From a virus, in the IMG/VR virus record IMGVR_UViG_3300033144_004193, positions 1 through 30,100 of that record: a DNA stretch of 30,100 nucleotides. One strand, given 5' to 3'. The notes beneath the pieces were generated by a model, which saw only the letters and a program-made list of their open reading frames with translations, was not told the DNA's origin and ran no database searches. The translations under genes and the position numbers were made by a program. This document shows, one piece after another, positions 15,140 through 22,949 of the stretch. The stretch's first letter is position 1. Every line of letters begins with the position of its first letter.

Positions 15140-17074
15140 CTATAAGATGATACGACCTCCATTTTCTTGTAGCAGATAACCTCCATCTTCTGTTAATAGA
15201 AATGAATCAACGAACTCAACAGTTATTTGAACATAATCAAAATTAGTAGTACAATCAAATGTTCCTCCTGCATCAAAATTCGAAAAACCTCCAGATTGAT
15301 AGTACATAGGTTCTAAAGATGTTGTATCTATAATAGAAGTAGAATCTACTGAAATCGGAGATTCTAATATTCCTGATTCAACTAAATCATCCGGCGTAAC
15401 GTAAGCAGTTGTAGTGGAATCAATTACAATAGTTGTTGATGTATCAATTCCAGGCATACAAGTAAGAGTGTCTTGTATTGTATCTTGATATTCAATTTCA
15501 ACTTCTTTTCTAATATCTGTTACAGCACCAATATCATAATACGAACCACAATCATATGTTTCCCTTGAATAGAAAAGATCTGCTGTACCGTCTAAGCATA
15601 CAGTAGAAGAATCGGTTGAATCTATGGTTTCATCGGTGCAACATGGAGTACTATCTCCAGTTACAAAATCATGAAATTGAGGTTCAACAGTTATAGTTCC
15701 AAGCCGATCTTCAACAACTATAGATTCAAATAATGGATTTAAAAATTCAAGAGTCTCAAGAGGGATCAATCTTGCTCGATATGGTTTAAAGAAATTAATA
15801 ACATCTTTCAGATCAGAGAAAATATTTCCAATACCAAAAATGATATGACTTATATTCATAAAGACAGGACTTAGATTTGCTCTAATCCATCTTCCAACAT
15901 CTAACAATAAAGATTGTAAAATTACTACATCTGATTGTGCTAAAGAATCGATAGTATTTTTAAACGTAGGATTTAATATACCTAAAATTGCTCCAGCATC
16001 ATTTTTGCTTTGAAGAAAATTCCTTGAGTCAACTCTTGTAAAGGCATCATAAAATTCAAATATTCTTTGTCTTTGATCAGCTCTGCTTATTGGTCTTCTA
16101 GTAATATAGTCAAATTCATCAAGTATAGTTGTAACTTCTAAAAAAGGATCTGAGGTTCCATCATAACAAATAAAATTATCCCCAAAAAATCCAACACTCC
16201 ATATTTTATTAAATAGATAAATACAAGATAAATATAAAGTTAAGATAGAGAGCTGATCTCCTGTTAAAGTAGAAGATCCATCTTGCGTGGGTTTAACTCC
16301 AGTCTTGTCCCAAGTTTCATATTGATCTTGAATAATTCTGACAAGAATAGCTACTCCAGCATATAGTTGTGATTCTGTAAAGATTGGTTTAACTCCAAAG
16401 TATGGAGTCTTTGATGGAAGATTTAAATTCAGTTGTTGATTGAGTTGTTTAATTTGTTGTGAAGTATATACCCAATGAGGATCACCCAAAGTTAGAAGTT
16501 CATAATCTACATATATCTTAGTTTTATCATTAGACGTACCAGCTACAATATCGCCTTTAAAAACTAAATCGCCTTGAGTTTTATCAGCTCTATCTTCTAA
16601 CTGAAGAAAAAATTCATAAATATCAAGTTGATTAATTCCATAGTATTGCAGGACATCAACTAATACTTGTGGTGTTCCTTTGATATGATATAGATTAACA
16701 AGATCGAGAAAGAAGTTTACTTTACTCAATAATGGTTCATTACCAATGGGATTTTTTAAACTAGCACTAAGGTCATACCCAAAACTTTGAAATAAAATAT
16801 CTAGTTCACTATTTGGCATTCCATATGGATCTGAAAGACTTACAGCTTGTGTTGAAATTGTTCTGTGGGTTGCATACCAATCCCTCATAAAGTTTCTAAG
16901 TCTTGTATAATCATCTGATGAAAATGTAAACTGATCTATAACATTGGAAAAATAACTTTCTGCTATTGTTTTTTCACTAAGAGAAATCGCCTGCACCGCC
17001 GTAGTGAGATCATCAACTGTAGTCTCATCTTTTATGAGCTGCCATATAGCCCAATAAGTCTCTCTAGTTAACAA
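15140..17074 (-). CDS. Large tail/baseplate structural protein with gpI-like segment (644 aa)
   Basis: The start is TTG at 17074 with GGAGG seven bases upstream inside the previous gene, which it overlaps by seven bases. Around residues 125-155 LVNLYHIKGTPQVLVDVLQYYG followed by DIYEF resembles the P2 gpI-type tail protein pattern (KGT...LL..G...EW). The region to about residue 460 is mixed helical. The C-terminal 180 residues are unusually rich in Thr, Ser, Asp and Cys (for example STPCCTDETIDSTDSS) and end in repeated short Gly/Leu strands (LLTEDGGYLLQENGG). This suggests a baseplate-proximal protein with an exposed beta-rich tail. Function assigned by pattern and context only. Confidence 0.65.
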   Translation of the reverse strand: MLTRETYWAIWQLIKDETTVDDLTTAVQAISLSEKTIAESYFSNVIDQFTFSSDDYTRLRNFMRDWYATHRTISTQAVSLSDPYGMPNSELDILFQSFGYDLSASLKNPIGNEPLLSKVNFFLDLVNLYHIKGTPQVLVDVLQYYGINQLDIYEFFLQLEDRADKTQGDLVFKGDIVAGTSNDKTKIYVDYELLTLGDPHWVYTSQQIKQLNQQLNLNLPSKTPYFGVKPIFTESQLYAGVAILVRIIQDQYETWDKTGVKPTQDGSSTLTGDQLSILTLYLSCIYLFNKIWSVGFFGDNFICYDGTSDPFLEVTTILDEFDYITRRPISRADQRQRIFEFYDAFTRVDSRNFLQSKNDAGAILGILNPTFKNTIDSLAQSDVVILQSLLLDVGRWIRANLSPVFMNISHIIFGIGNIFSDLKDVINFFKPYRARLIPLETLEFLNPLFESIVVEDRLGTITVEPQFHDFVTGDSTPCCTDETIDSTDSSTVCLDGTADLFYSRETYDCGSYYDIGAVTDIRKEVEIEYQDTIQDTLTCMPGIDTSTTIVIDSTTTAYVTPDDLVESGILESPISVDSTSIIDTTSLEPMYYQSGGFSNFDAGGTFDCTTNFDYVQITVEFVDSFLLTEDGGYLLQENGGRIIL

Positions 17075-17736
17075 TTTCCTACCTCCGGTGCTTCTGGATT
17101 ATAAATAAGGTTGGAAACCCTTTCAGTCATAAAACAAAAATATTGATCTATCAAATACTGCTCATAACAACTCTGTAATACGCCTCCAGTTGATACAAGA
17201 TTTAGATTGTCATAATTTTGAAAGTTCCCATTTAACTCCAGATCCAAATATAAAAAAATCAACTTGGAAAGTTCAGTTGATAAATTATCATAGCGTGCAT
17301 ATAAAATCATGGATGTAGAATCATAAACAGCAGATCCTGCTGTATCCACAATAGTAACCGCCGTACCATCGGTCCTATATCCTAGTAATGCATCAAGTAA
17401 TGTGAAATCGTCTTGTTGAAGATTAAAGACATTGTCTCCGGTGGGATCTAATCTAAGATATTTTGAAGAGCCGGCATATACTTGGATTCTTCTTCTAACA
17501 TTTGGAGGCCAGCATAACATGCTTGTTTCATTAGCATATCTATATTCATATGAATTTTTTGAATAGGTATTATTAAGAAGCATTTCAATAAAGGAGTTTG
17601 GTCCAAGAAATAATTCATCAATATCGACCGGACTAGGCACTCTCCATTTATTAACTTTGGACCCAACCACAAACAAATAAAAATAATGTTGAAGTTCGGG
17701 CACAAGTGTAGCTGATGATAGTGTGCCACATGACAT
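17068..17736 (-). CDS. Unknown structural-type protein (222 aa)
   Basis: No family is recognised. The protein is rich in Tyr, Leu, Asn and Asp and lacks signal peptide, membrane helix or catalytic motif. Four to five cysteines are scattered (MSCG start, CWPP, SCYEQY, FCFM, GNC at the end). GAGGAA precedes the ATG and is part of the HD gene's 3' end. It overlaps the following tail gene by seven bases, so the two products are probably made in similar amounts and work together in the tail. Confidence 0.7.
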   Translation of the reverse strand: MSCGTLSSATLVPELQHYFYLFVVGSKVNKWRVPSPVDIDELFLGPNSFIEMLLNNTYSKNSYEYRYANETSMLCWPPNVRRRIQVYAGSSKYLRLDPTGDNVFNLQQDDFTLLDALLGYRTDGTAVTIVDTAGSAVYDSTSMILYARYDNLSTELSKLIFLYLDLELNGNFQNYDNLNLVSTGGVLQSCYEQYLIDQYFCFMTERVSNLIYNPEAPEVGNC

Positions 17737-17737
17737 A

Positions 17738-18307
17738 TTAATTCCTCACGTCTGTTTGAATTATATCCTTAGTGCTGAGCATATCTAAAGTATGAACAAA
17801 TAAAGTCTCTGGGTGATATTCATTAAAATCAAATTTTTCATTTTTTGAAACATTTGTTGACCATCTACCAGAATGAAATCTAATTGCTTCTTCAAAAACT
17901 TCAAATTGCTCTTCGCTGAATAATTTTAAAAATGTTTCTTTATTCTCACAGACCATATCAGCTGCGAGCTTATCATGTGAATAATCAGTATGTTTTCTGG
18001 ATCCAAATTTCCCATATTTTAGAGAATCGTGTAATACAATAGCAAATAATAGTTTATCTGCATCCGTGGTTTTTTCTTTTACATCGAACATTCTAAAAAG
18101 CTTTGTTGCAGCATATAACATATGATAAGTATGCTCGCCTTGTGTTGGCACATCTCCATTTAATTTCTTGTGATATTTTCCAGTTGAAGAGGTGGGTTTA
18201 TCCCAAATATTGGGCAGAATAGTATTAATTCCCTTCCAAAGTTTAAATCCCTTTTCAGTCATATTTATCTCTAATAGTTCTATAATCTTTTCTTGAAAAT
18301 TCATCAT
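17738..18307 (-). CDS. HD-domain phosphohydrolase
   Basis: The 189-aa protein carries an HD-superfamily metal site: H59 (GEHTYHM), H93-D94 (VLHDSLKYG), further His/Asp at H111-D112 and H145, and D175 (HTLDML). HD proteins hydrolyse phosphoesters of nucleotides or signalling nucleotides. AAAGGTAG precedes the ATG pair at the start. It is embedded among tail genes with two-base spacing to the next gene, so it is co-expressed late. Possible roles are nucleotide salvage or degradation of a host alarm nucleotide; neither is shown by the sequence. Confidence 0.8.
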   Translation of the reverse strand: MMNFQEKIIELLEINMTEKGFKLWKGINTILPNIWDKPTSSTGKYHKKLNGDVPTQGEHTYHMLYAATKLFRMFDVKEKTTDADKLLFAIVLHDSLKYGKFGSRKHTDYSHDKLAADMVCENKETFLKLFSEEQFEVFEEAIRFHSGRWSTNVSKNEKFDFNEYHPETLFVHTLDMLSTKDIIQTDVRN

Positions 18308-18320
18308 TCTACCTTTCTAT

Positions 18321-18935
18321 TTATATTTGAGATCTATATTTTTTAATAGCTGGATCTACAGCCTGTCCCTTCATTCTAGCTTGTTGTAATTTAAGATCTA
18401 TCTTTTTAATTTTTTCTTGTAGTTTATCAATTTTTTGGCTTAAATTTAATTGGCATTTTTCTGGGTTTTTAACCTGACTACATTTTCCTATAGCGCTCTG
18501 GAGGATTCTTGATGTAGTCCTCATATTTTCACGTTTTGCGATCATTGTACATACCTTTCCAGGAAGCCCTTCTCCAAATCTTCTGCATGCTCTTAAATCT
18601 CTAATAGCTTTCTGCTGTGCATTTTTAAATGCAGCAACTACTCCAAGGGTAGCAAGGAGGCCAACCAATGCTACAACTCCGGGTATTCCAGCGAATGTAG
18701 CAGTCGCCCACAAAGTTGTTAGAACCCCTTGCTCATCTAAAGCCTCAAACCTATCATTTACAATTTCTTCTGATTGCTTGTCGAGATGCACGATCCTCTT
18801 GTCTAAAATAAAAGCTTTAACTTGAACTTCGGTGGCTTCTTTTTCTAGCCAATTACCTAGCTGTAATTTTGTTGATTCGCTCAAGTTAGACTCAGTGACC
18901 ATAAGATCCGCAAAGGCAAATAGTTCTTGGCTCAT
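18321..18935 (-). CDS. Membrane protein, paralogue A of a tandem pair (204 aa)
   Basis: The start is the ATG at 18935, with GGAG eight bases upstream; a 13-codon upstream extension lies in a hairpin. The N-terminal 60 residues match the neighbouring gene closely: over the stretch beginning VTESNLSE and ending IVNDRF I count 32 identities in 51 positions. A hydrophobic segment at about 74-102 (PGVVALVGLLATLGVVAA) forms one or two membrane helices. The C-terminal half is basic and helical, with cysteines (ACRRFG...KVC and KCSQVKNPEKC) conserved in the paralogue. It is possibly a virion or membrane-active protein; no family is recognised. Confidence 0.75.
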   Translation of the reverse strand: MSQELFAFADLMVTESNLSESTKLQLGNWLEKEATEVQVKAFILDKRIVHLDKQSEEIVNDRFEALDEQGVLTTLWATATFAGIPGVVALVGLLATLGVVAAFKNAQQKAIRDLRACRRFGEGLPGKVCTMIAKRENMRTTSRILQSAIGKCSQVKNPEKCQLNLSQKIDKLQEKIKKIDLKLQQARMKGQAVDPAIKKYRSQI

Positions 18936-18957
18936 ATTAAAAACTCCAGTCATACCT

Positions 18958-18987
18958 ACACAGATCATAATCACTTATGATCTGTGT
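18958..18987. repeat. Perfect 13-bp inverted repeat between the paralogues
   Basis: ACACAGATCATAA (18958-18970) and its exact complement (18975-18987) flank TCAC. In the minus-strand transcript the hairpin lies between the stop of the upstream paralogue and the ribosome binding site of the downstream one. It lacks a U tract in that direction, so it is more likely an mRNA-processing or stability element or an attenuator than a terminator. On the plus strand TTATATTTTT follows. Confidence 0.75.
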
Positions 18988-18994
18988 TATATTT

Positions 18995-19609
18995 TTAAAC
19001 CTTTCCAGCTTTAAACACTCTGGTTCCAGGAGTTCTTGCAGCTTTTGATGCCCCAGCAACATCTTTGCCTTTTGCTTTAGCTAGTTCAATTTTCTTCATG
19101 AACTTAGCAAGTTTTAACTTCATTTTGGCAATACCTATATCTGCACCTTTACTACATTTTGCTGGATTTTTAGCTTTACTACATGCTCCTTTAGCTTTTA
19201 CCAAAAGCGCAATTTTCTTTCTGGCTTCATCTGCATCAGCTACAGACATACATAACGCTGTTTGCCCACCAAATCTTAAAGCTCCGCACCGTCTTTGTTT
19301 TTGACTTTTTTGCATGCGATATAGTGCCCAAACTTTCATAAGGCCTGCAGCAGCTATAGCCATTGTCATAGCTGACACTGGTTCTATAATTTCTAGCATT
19401 TGCTGTACTTTTGATCCTTTAAATCTATCATTAACAACTTCTTCTGCTTGCTCATCTAGAGCGGTAATTTTTCCATCTAGGAGAAAAGCTTTAATTTGTG
19501 CTTCGGTTGCTTCCTTTTTAATCCAATTAATCAATTGCATCTTTGATTGTCCACTTAACTTGGATTCAACCACTATTTCTCCGGCATGAATAAATAATTT
19601 CTTGTCCAT
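18995..19609 (-). CDS. Membrane protein, paralogue B of a tandem pair (204 aa)
   Basis: Same length and layout as its downstream neighbour: a conserved N-terminal domain ending VVNDRF, a hydrophobic stretch at about 73-95 (VSAMTMAIAAAGLMKVWAL), a cysteine pair (RCGALRFGGQTALC), then CSKAKNPAKC and a Lys/Ala-rich helix. The C-terminal tail is strongly basic. AAGGAGTAT precedes the ATG and a late-type element lies 41 bp upstream. The conserved cysteines suggest disulfides or metal binding. Basic helical, membrane-inserting proteins of this kind could be ejected with DNA or act at the envelope; this is inference. Confidence 0.78.
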   Translation of the reverse strand: MDKKLFIHAGEIVVESKLSGQSKMQLINWIKKEATEAQIKAFLLDGKITALDEQAEEVVNDRFKGSKVQQMLEIIEPVSAMTMAIAAAGLMKVWALYRMQKSQKQRRCGALRFGGQTALCMSVADADEARKKIALLVKAKGACSKAKNPAKCSKGADIGIAKMKLKLAKFMKKIELAKAKGKDVAGASKAARTPGTRVFKAGKV

Positions 19610-19649
19610 TTTTATACTCCTTAGTTTTCTACGAAATTAAGATAATTAT

Positions 19650-19666
19650 TTTATTATTTGTTCTTA
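19650..19666 (-). promoter_or_regulatory. Late-type promoter element, variant
   Basis: The minus strand reads TAAGAACAAATAATAAA, matching the recurrent element with two changes, 41 bp before the ATG at 19609. Confidence 0.5.
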
Positions 19667-19679
19667 AAATTTCAATAGA

Positions 19680-20006
19680 TTAGATCTTTTTAATCCCTTC
19701 TTTCCCATTTTTACAGACTTCCCATTTTTGGTTAGTCCATTTAGTAATAGGTATAATTAATTCAGTTCCTTTATCATGATAGGTTACATAAATAAACCTC
19801 CAACTAACATGAGTAATAAAACCTTCTCTTCCATTTAGTATGACTCTGACATTCTTTCCAAGATCTTTATTTGATCTAAACATCATATATGAGGCTACAT
19901 TATCAAAATGTCTTTTAAAAAACAAAGCCAGAATCGCAACTATACCAAGTTTTAAAAGTAATAGCCAATTTATTGCATTAACCGCATCAAATAAAGCTGT
20001 ATCCAT
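19680..20006 (-). CDS. Mini MscS-like membrane protein (108 aa)
   Basis: One membrane helix at about 12-30 (INWLLLLKLGIVAILALFF) is followed by a short basic linker and a beta domain at 48-96: DLGKNVRVILNGREGFITHV, then WRFIYVTYHDKGTELIIPITKW. This has the pattern of the small beta (Sm-like) domain of MscS mechanosensitive channels (GD.V...G..G.V..I.....L...DG..V.IPN). MscS itself is about 286 aa with three helices, so this would be a minimal form. The ATG overlaps the stop of the preceding gene (TAATG). It lies beside the lysis genes and may form or gate a pore. The assignment is by pattern only. Confidence 0.65.
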   Translation of the reverse strand: MDTALFDAVNAINWLLLLKLGIVAILALFFKRHFDNVASYMMFRSNKDLGKNVRVILNGREGFITHVSWRFIYVTYHDKGTELIIPITKWTNQKWEVCKNGKEGIKKI

Positions 20007-20356
20007 TATTTTATTTTCTCCAAAATTTTATCCATTTTTTGTTTAATAACTTTTCTTTGTTCAACTATCTCGTCATAATCAAGTTTTAAATCTTGATCAT
20101 TTGGATGTTCTCTTACCAGCCTTTTATACTTATACATTGCTGAGGTTAATGTTTCATATCGAAATGCATAAAAGCGATAGTCGCTTTTTAACTCATATGT
20201 TGTTTGGCTCTTTCTTTGCTCTAGTTGAAATTGCTGTAAAGTTTCTACTACTACAATTTCTTTGGCATATGTATTATCAAACTTTATTGCAACTCCAGCG
20301 AAGGCCGAAATAAGTATAAGAGCTCCAATTATCGAACTTATCCTTTTCCAATTCAT
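20006..20356 (-). CDS. Membrane-anchored coiled-coil protein in the lysis cluster (116 aa)
   Basis: The N-terminal segment (IISSI... GALILISAFAGVAIKF, residues about 7-26) is a signal anchor; the rest is a charged helical coiled coil (QQFQLEQRKSQTTYEL to the end) that would be periplasmic. This is the layout of i-spanins (Rz-like), but a self-contained spanin is already present downstream. It could be a holin regulator, antiholin or second spanin. AAGGAATATT-type spacing precedes the ATG, and the stop overlaps the next start. Confidence 0.65.
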   Translation of the reverse strand: MNWKRISSIIGALILISAFAGVAIKFDNTYAKEIVVVETLQQFQLEQRKSQTTYELKSDYRFYAFRYETLTSAMYKYKRLVREHPNDQDLKLDYDEIVEQRKVIKQKMDKILEKIK

Positions 20357-20368
20357 TTCTAATATTCC

Positions 20369-20803
20369 TTATGGGTAAAATAAATTTATTTTTTTATCGT
20401 CGGTTCTTGCTCTAACATCAACATGAAACCATGTTATACCCATTTCAAGCCCGCCAATATCTTTCCATTTATCCGAATTTTGGTCATCAATAATTTGCTT
20501 CCTCATATCATCTGGGGATATATTTTTTGGACTCATATCAACAGCTCTTCCAAATCTATGTTGACTTAATGCAGCACCAACAGTACAATCAGGAGGACGA
20601 ATTCCGCGATATTGAAATGGCCCACCCCATGACCAATTGTTTACAGTCATTGAACCAAACTCTTCTCTGATTGTATCAATTACCCTCAAAAGACGTTCAT
20701 CAAATACAACTTGAAATAAAAAGTTATCACCTCTACTTGAATATTTATTATATAACGATTTTGGAACTAGTTCTTTAATTCCAAAATGATTTGGTTTATA
20801 CAT
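20369..20803 (-). CDS. Endolysin, M15-family peptidase
   Basis: The 144-aa protein has the M15_3 metal site: SQHRFGRAVDM (H82, D89) and TWFHVDVR (H127, D129), with the TVNNWSWGGPFQYRGIRP loop typical of this family. These enzymes cleave peptide crosslinks of peptidoglycan. It has no signal peptide, so it needs a holin to reach the wall. AAGGAG precedes the ATG. Its neighbours are the u-spanin upstream and the coiled-coil membrane protein downstream, making a lysis cassette. Confidence 0.88.
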   Translation of the reverse strand: MYKPNHFGIKELVPKSLYNKYSSRGDNFLFQVVFDERLLRVIDTIREEFGSMTVNNWSWGGPFQYRGIRPPDCTVGAALSQHRFGRAVDMSPKNISPDDMRKQIIDDQNSDKWKDIGGLEMGITWFHVDVRARTDDKKINLFYP

Positions 20804-20813
20804 ATAATTCTCC

Positions 20814-21350
20814 TTATAACAATAGCAGTAATACTATAATTGACCCAACTGTAATTCCGTAAAGACTTGCTTTATGAATCCTGTTATCCCATTTGTGTTC
20901 CCAAACTTCATATTGATATGCATTTTCAGAGCTAATCCATAGCTCTCTATACACCTCTGCCTTTCTCTGCTCCATTACAAGAAGTTCTTTAAGAGCATTG
21001 ATTTGATCAATATATGTATTAACTAATACCTCTTGATCGAGAACTAATTCTTTATAAGTTTTTGTTAATTTAACCAATGCTCCAACTTTAGCATATTCAG
21101 CAGGAGCTAACATAATATGAGTAGCTTCCTCGTTAGTAGCTACAACCTCAAAATCTTTGTCAGATATCTTTTTTACATATATTCTTTTTGGTGGTTGTGG
21201 TTTTGGTATTGCATTAATCTGATCCGTAACTGAATATGAAGCAGTCGGTTCAAACTTGATTGTCTCCGCTTTAAATGGTTTAAACGGTGGTGGAGCACAA
21301 GCAGCCAAAACAAACAATCCAACAATTATTAATACTATTAGTTTTTTCAT
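20814..21350 (-). CDS. u-spanin: lipoprotein with C-terminal membrane helix (178 aa)
   Basis: The start is the ATG at 21350 with AAGGACC upstream, giving a clean lipoprotein signal MKKLIVLIIVGLFVLAAC with lipobox LAAC and acylated C18. A proline-rich segment follows, then a helical periplasmic stretch, and a final membrane helix at about 160-178 (GITVGSIIVLLLLL). An outer-membrane lipid anchor plus an inner-membrane helix in one chain is the unimolecular spanin design known from phage T1. It fuses the two membranes in the last step of Gram-negative lysis. Its position directly before the M15 endolysin supports this. Confidence 0.78.
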   Translation of the reverse strand: MKKLIVLIIVGLFVLAACAPPPFKPFKAETIKFEPTASYSVTDQINAIPKPQPPKRIYVKKISDKDFEVVATNEEATHIMLAPAEYAKVGALVKLTKTYKELVLDQEVLVNTYIDQINALKELLVMEQRKAEVYRELWISSENAYQYEVWEHKWDNRIHKASLYGITVGSIIVLLLLL

Positions 21351-21351
21351 T

Positions 21352-21696
21352 TTATAGGTCCTTCCAATCTTCGTCAATCTGTTCATCAATTGAAGCTAGA
21401 TTATCTTCTTTTAATGTTTTTTGAATTTCTGATGCTGCCTTTTGCAGTTTCTTTTTTATTTTCTGTTTGGTTTCTTCTGAAGCATGCTCTGATGCTTTTA
21501 TCTGTTTAGCTATAACTTGCTGCTCTTTTGATATTACTACAACTTCTTCTTGTAATTCTTTTTGTTTTTCGTCTTTTTTAAATTTGTCAAGAAGCTTATC
21601 CTTCTTTGATTTTCCAAATAGTTTTGGAAGGAATAAAGCTAATGCCCCAAAAATACCAATTGCACCAAGGCCATATAAAATAGTTTCAGGTCCCAT
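21352..21696 (-). CDS. Membrane-anchored coiled-coil protein (114 aa)
   Basis: An N-terminal helix at about 5-27 (ILYGLGAIGIFGALALFLPKLF) is followed by a long Lys/Glu/Gln-rich coiled coil to the acidic end (DEQIDEDWKDL). The orientation would be the helix in the inner membrane and the coil in the cytoplasm or periplasm. AAGGAGG-type sequence lies upstream of the ATG. The stop is one base before the u-spanin start. Holin-associated or antiholin roles are possible, but no family is recognised. Confidence 0.65.
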   Translation of the reverse strand: MGPETILYGLGAIGIFGALALFLPKLFGKSKKDKLLDKFKKDEKQKELQEEVVVISKEQQVIAKQIKASEHASEETKQKIKKKLQKAASEIQKTLKEDNLASIDEQIDEDWKDL

Positions 21697-21706
21697 ATTC
21701 GCCTCC

Positions 21707-22072
21707 TTATGTGTTCATGTTGTCAATGGTGTCGGAATTATCTTTTTCTTCCTCATTTAATGCAATTAACTTTTTAACTTTAAATGTTTCACGAACAACA
21801 ATTATAGTACCAGCCAAACTTACATTAAATGTGCACCAAGCAATAAATGTTTCAGTAATCGTTTTCATTTCTTTTAGAACAGCCACCATTGTAGGGGTAT
21901 CAACTTTGGCCAGCATCAGTTTAATAAAAATGATGTGTGATCCAACAAGCCATACTAATATTAAGGTTGAGACAATAAATGGTAATATAAAAAACCATAC
22001 TTTAACTGATGCTAAATTTTCAAGACATTTAACCCCAAACGCTCTCCAGTATTTTTTTGTTTCTTTCTTCAT
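21707..22072 (-). CDS. Holin candidate, two membrane helices (121 aa)
   Basis: Two hydrophobic segments are clear: about 26-50 (VWFFILPFIVSTLILVWLVG) and about 78-97 (FIAWCTFNVSLAGTIIVV). The N-terminus is basic (KKETKKYWR) and the C-terminus is highly charged (EEEKDNSD). Size, two helices and the charged tail fit class II-type holins, and it is the first gene of the lysis cluster. AAGGAGTTAGCT lies before the ATG. The 132 bp upstream (22073-22204) hold no promoter or terminator that I can support. Confidence 0.55.
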   Translation of the reverse strand: MKKETKKYWRAFGVKCLENLASVKVWFFILPFIVSTLILVWLVGSHIIFIKLMLAKVDTPTMVAVLKEMKTITETFIAWCTFNVSLAGTIIVVRETFKVKKLIALNEEEKDNSDTIDNMNT

Positions 22073-22204
22073 AGCTAACTCCTTGGTTCATTGAACCTTC
22101 AACTTCTGTTTGTAATGTTTTATTTCCTATTTTATTTTACATTTTGCCTTTCTAAAGTCTTTTATTTGCCACCTGCGTTTCAGTCTCCAGTTTAATCTCA
22201 ATTG

Positions 22205-22927
22205 TTACCCCCTTCTATTTTTTGGTTTTTTTAGAGCGCTAACAACTTCCTTAAAAACTTTAAGCAACTCTCCAGATTCTGCTTTCTTTCGAGCGTCAGC
22301 TATAACTATATCCTGAATCTTTTTATTTTTAGTTCCATTCTTTTCCATGTATTTATATATATCTGCTTCTGTTATATTCCTTAAAGAATTTTTTAGTCTG
22401 GTTTTCTTGTCTTCTTTGCTTTCAGTTACGACTTTCTTTTTACTTCCTTTTGGCGGTTTCTTTTCAGAAAGCTGCTTAACAACTTCAGATATTATTTTTG
22501 CCATCATATCTTCTGCTGGTTCTTTCGATGTTTTGATTGCTTTCGCAGGTTCACGGGTTTCTGCTGTTAAGAGCTTAGTACTAATACCTGGATGGTGTTT
22601 ATCAGACTCATCCAATGAAAGTTCTGCTTTAATTTGCATAGGAGCACCTACTTTTATTTCTCCTTCCCATGGTTTGAAATAATGTCTGTCTGTATATAGT
22701 TCTAATTTTGCTTCTAACACAGAACCGTCTTCAATATCAGATTCAACCACTTCTGTTAAAGGAGGAATGCTTGCTGTAACTTTCTTAGACTCTACTTCTA
22801 CTGGGAAACCATATTCGACTCCATATAGTAAAAACCGAACAGCTCCCCTCAAGTCTTTTTCTTCGCACCCATGAATATCAACTTCAAAAGTTAATACTTT
22901 TTCTTCATTGGCATTTAGATATAACAT
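22205..22927 (-). CDS. Unknown structural-type protein (240 aa)
   Basis: The start is the ATG at 22927 (MLYLNANEEKVLTFEVDIHG), preceded by GAGGAAAAG; a longer frame to 23011 overlaps the promoter and has no site. The first 120 residues are a beta-rich domain (FLLYGVEYGFPVEVE, IPPLTEVV, LELYTDRHYFKPWEGEI). The rest is a basic helical extension (KKPPKGSKKKVV, then KKNRRG at the end). This two-part form is found in phage virion or scaffold-type proteins; I cannot name it. A perfect late-type element lies 23 bp upstream. Confidence 0.7.
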   Translation of the reverse strand: MLYLNANEEKVLTFEVDIHGCEEKDLRGAVRFLLYGVEYGFPVEVESKKVTASIPPLTEVVESDIEDGSVLEAKLELYTDRHYFKPWEGEIKVGAPMQIKAELSLDESDKHHPGISTKLLTAETREPAKAIKTSKEPAEDMMAKIISEVVKQLSEKKPPKGSKKKVVTESKEDKKTRLKNSLRNITEADIYKYMEKNGTKNKKIQDIVIADARKKAESGELLKVFKEVVSALKKPKNRRG

Positions 22928-22949
22928 TATCTTTTCCTCACAGTATTGA

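Noticed and set aside
18318-18325. TATAAATA (minus strand) before the HD gene
   Set aside because: It is only about 11 bases from the ATG and overlaps the upstream gene's end; a transcript from it would start inside the ribosome binding site. It also lacks the TAGAAC part.
21711-22094. 127-codon plus-strand open frame over the holin candidate
   Set aside because: Antisense shadow. The minus frame has a good ribosome binding site, membrane helices and fits the gene packing.
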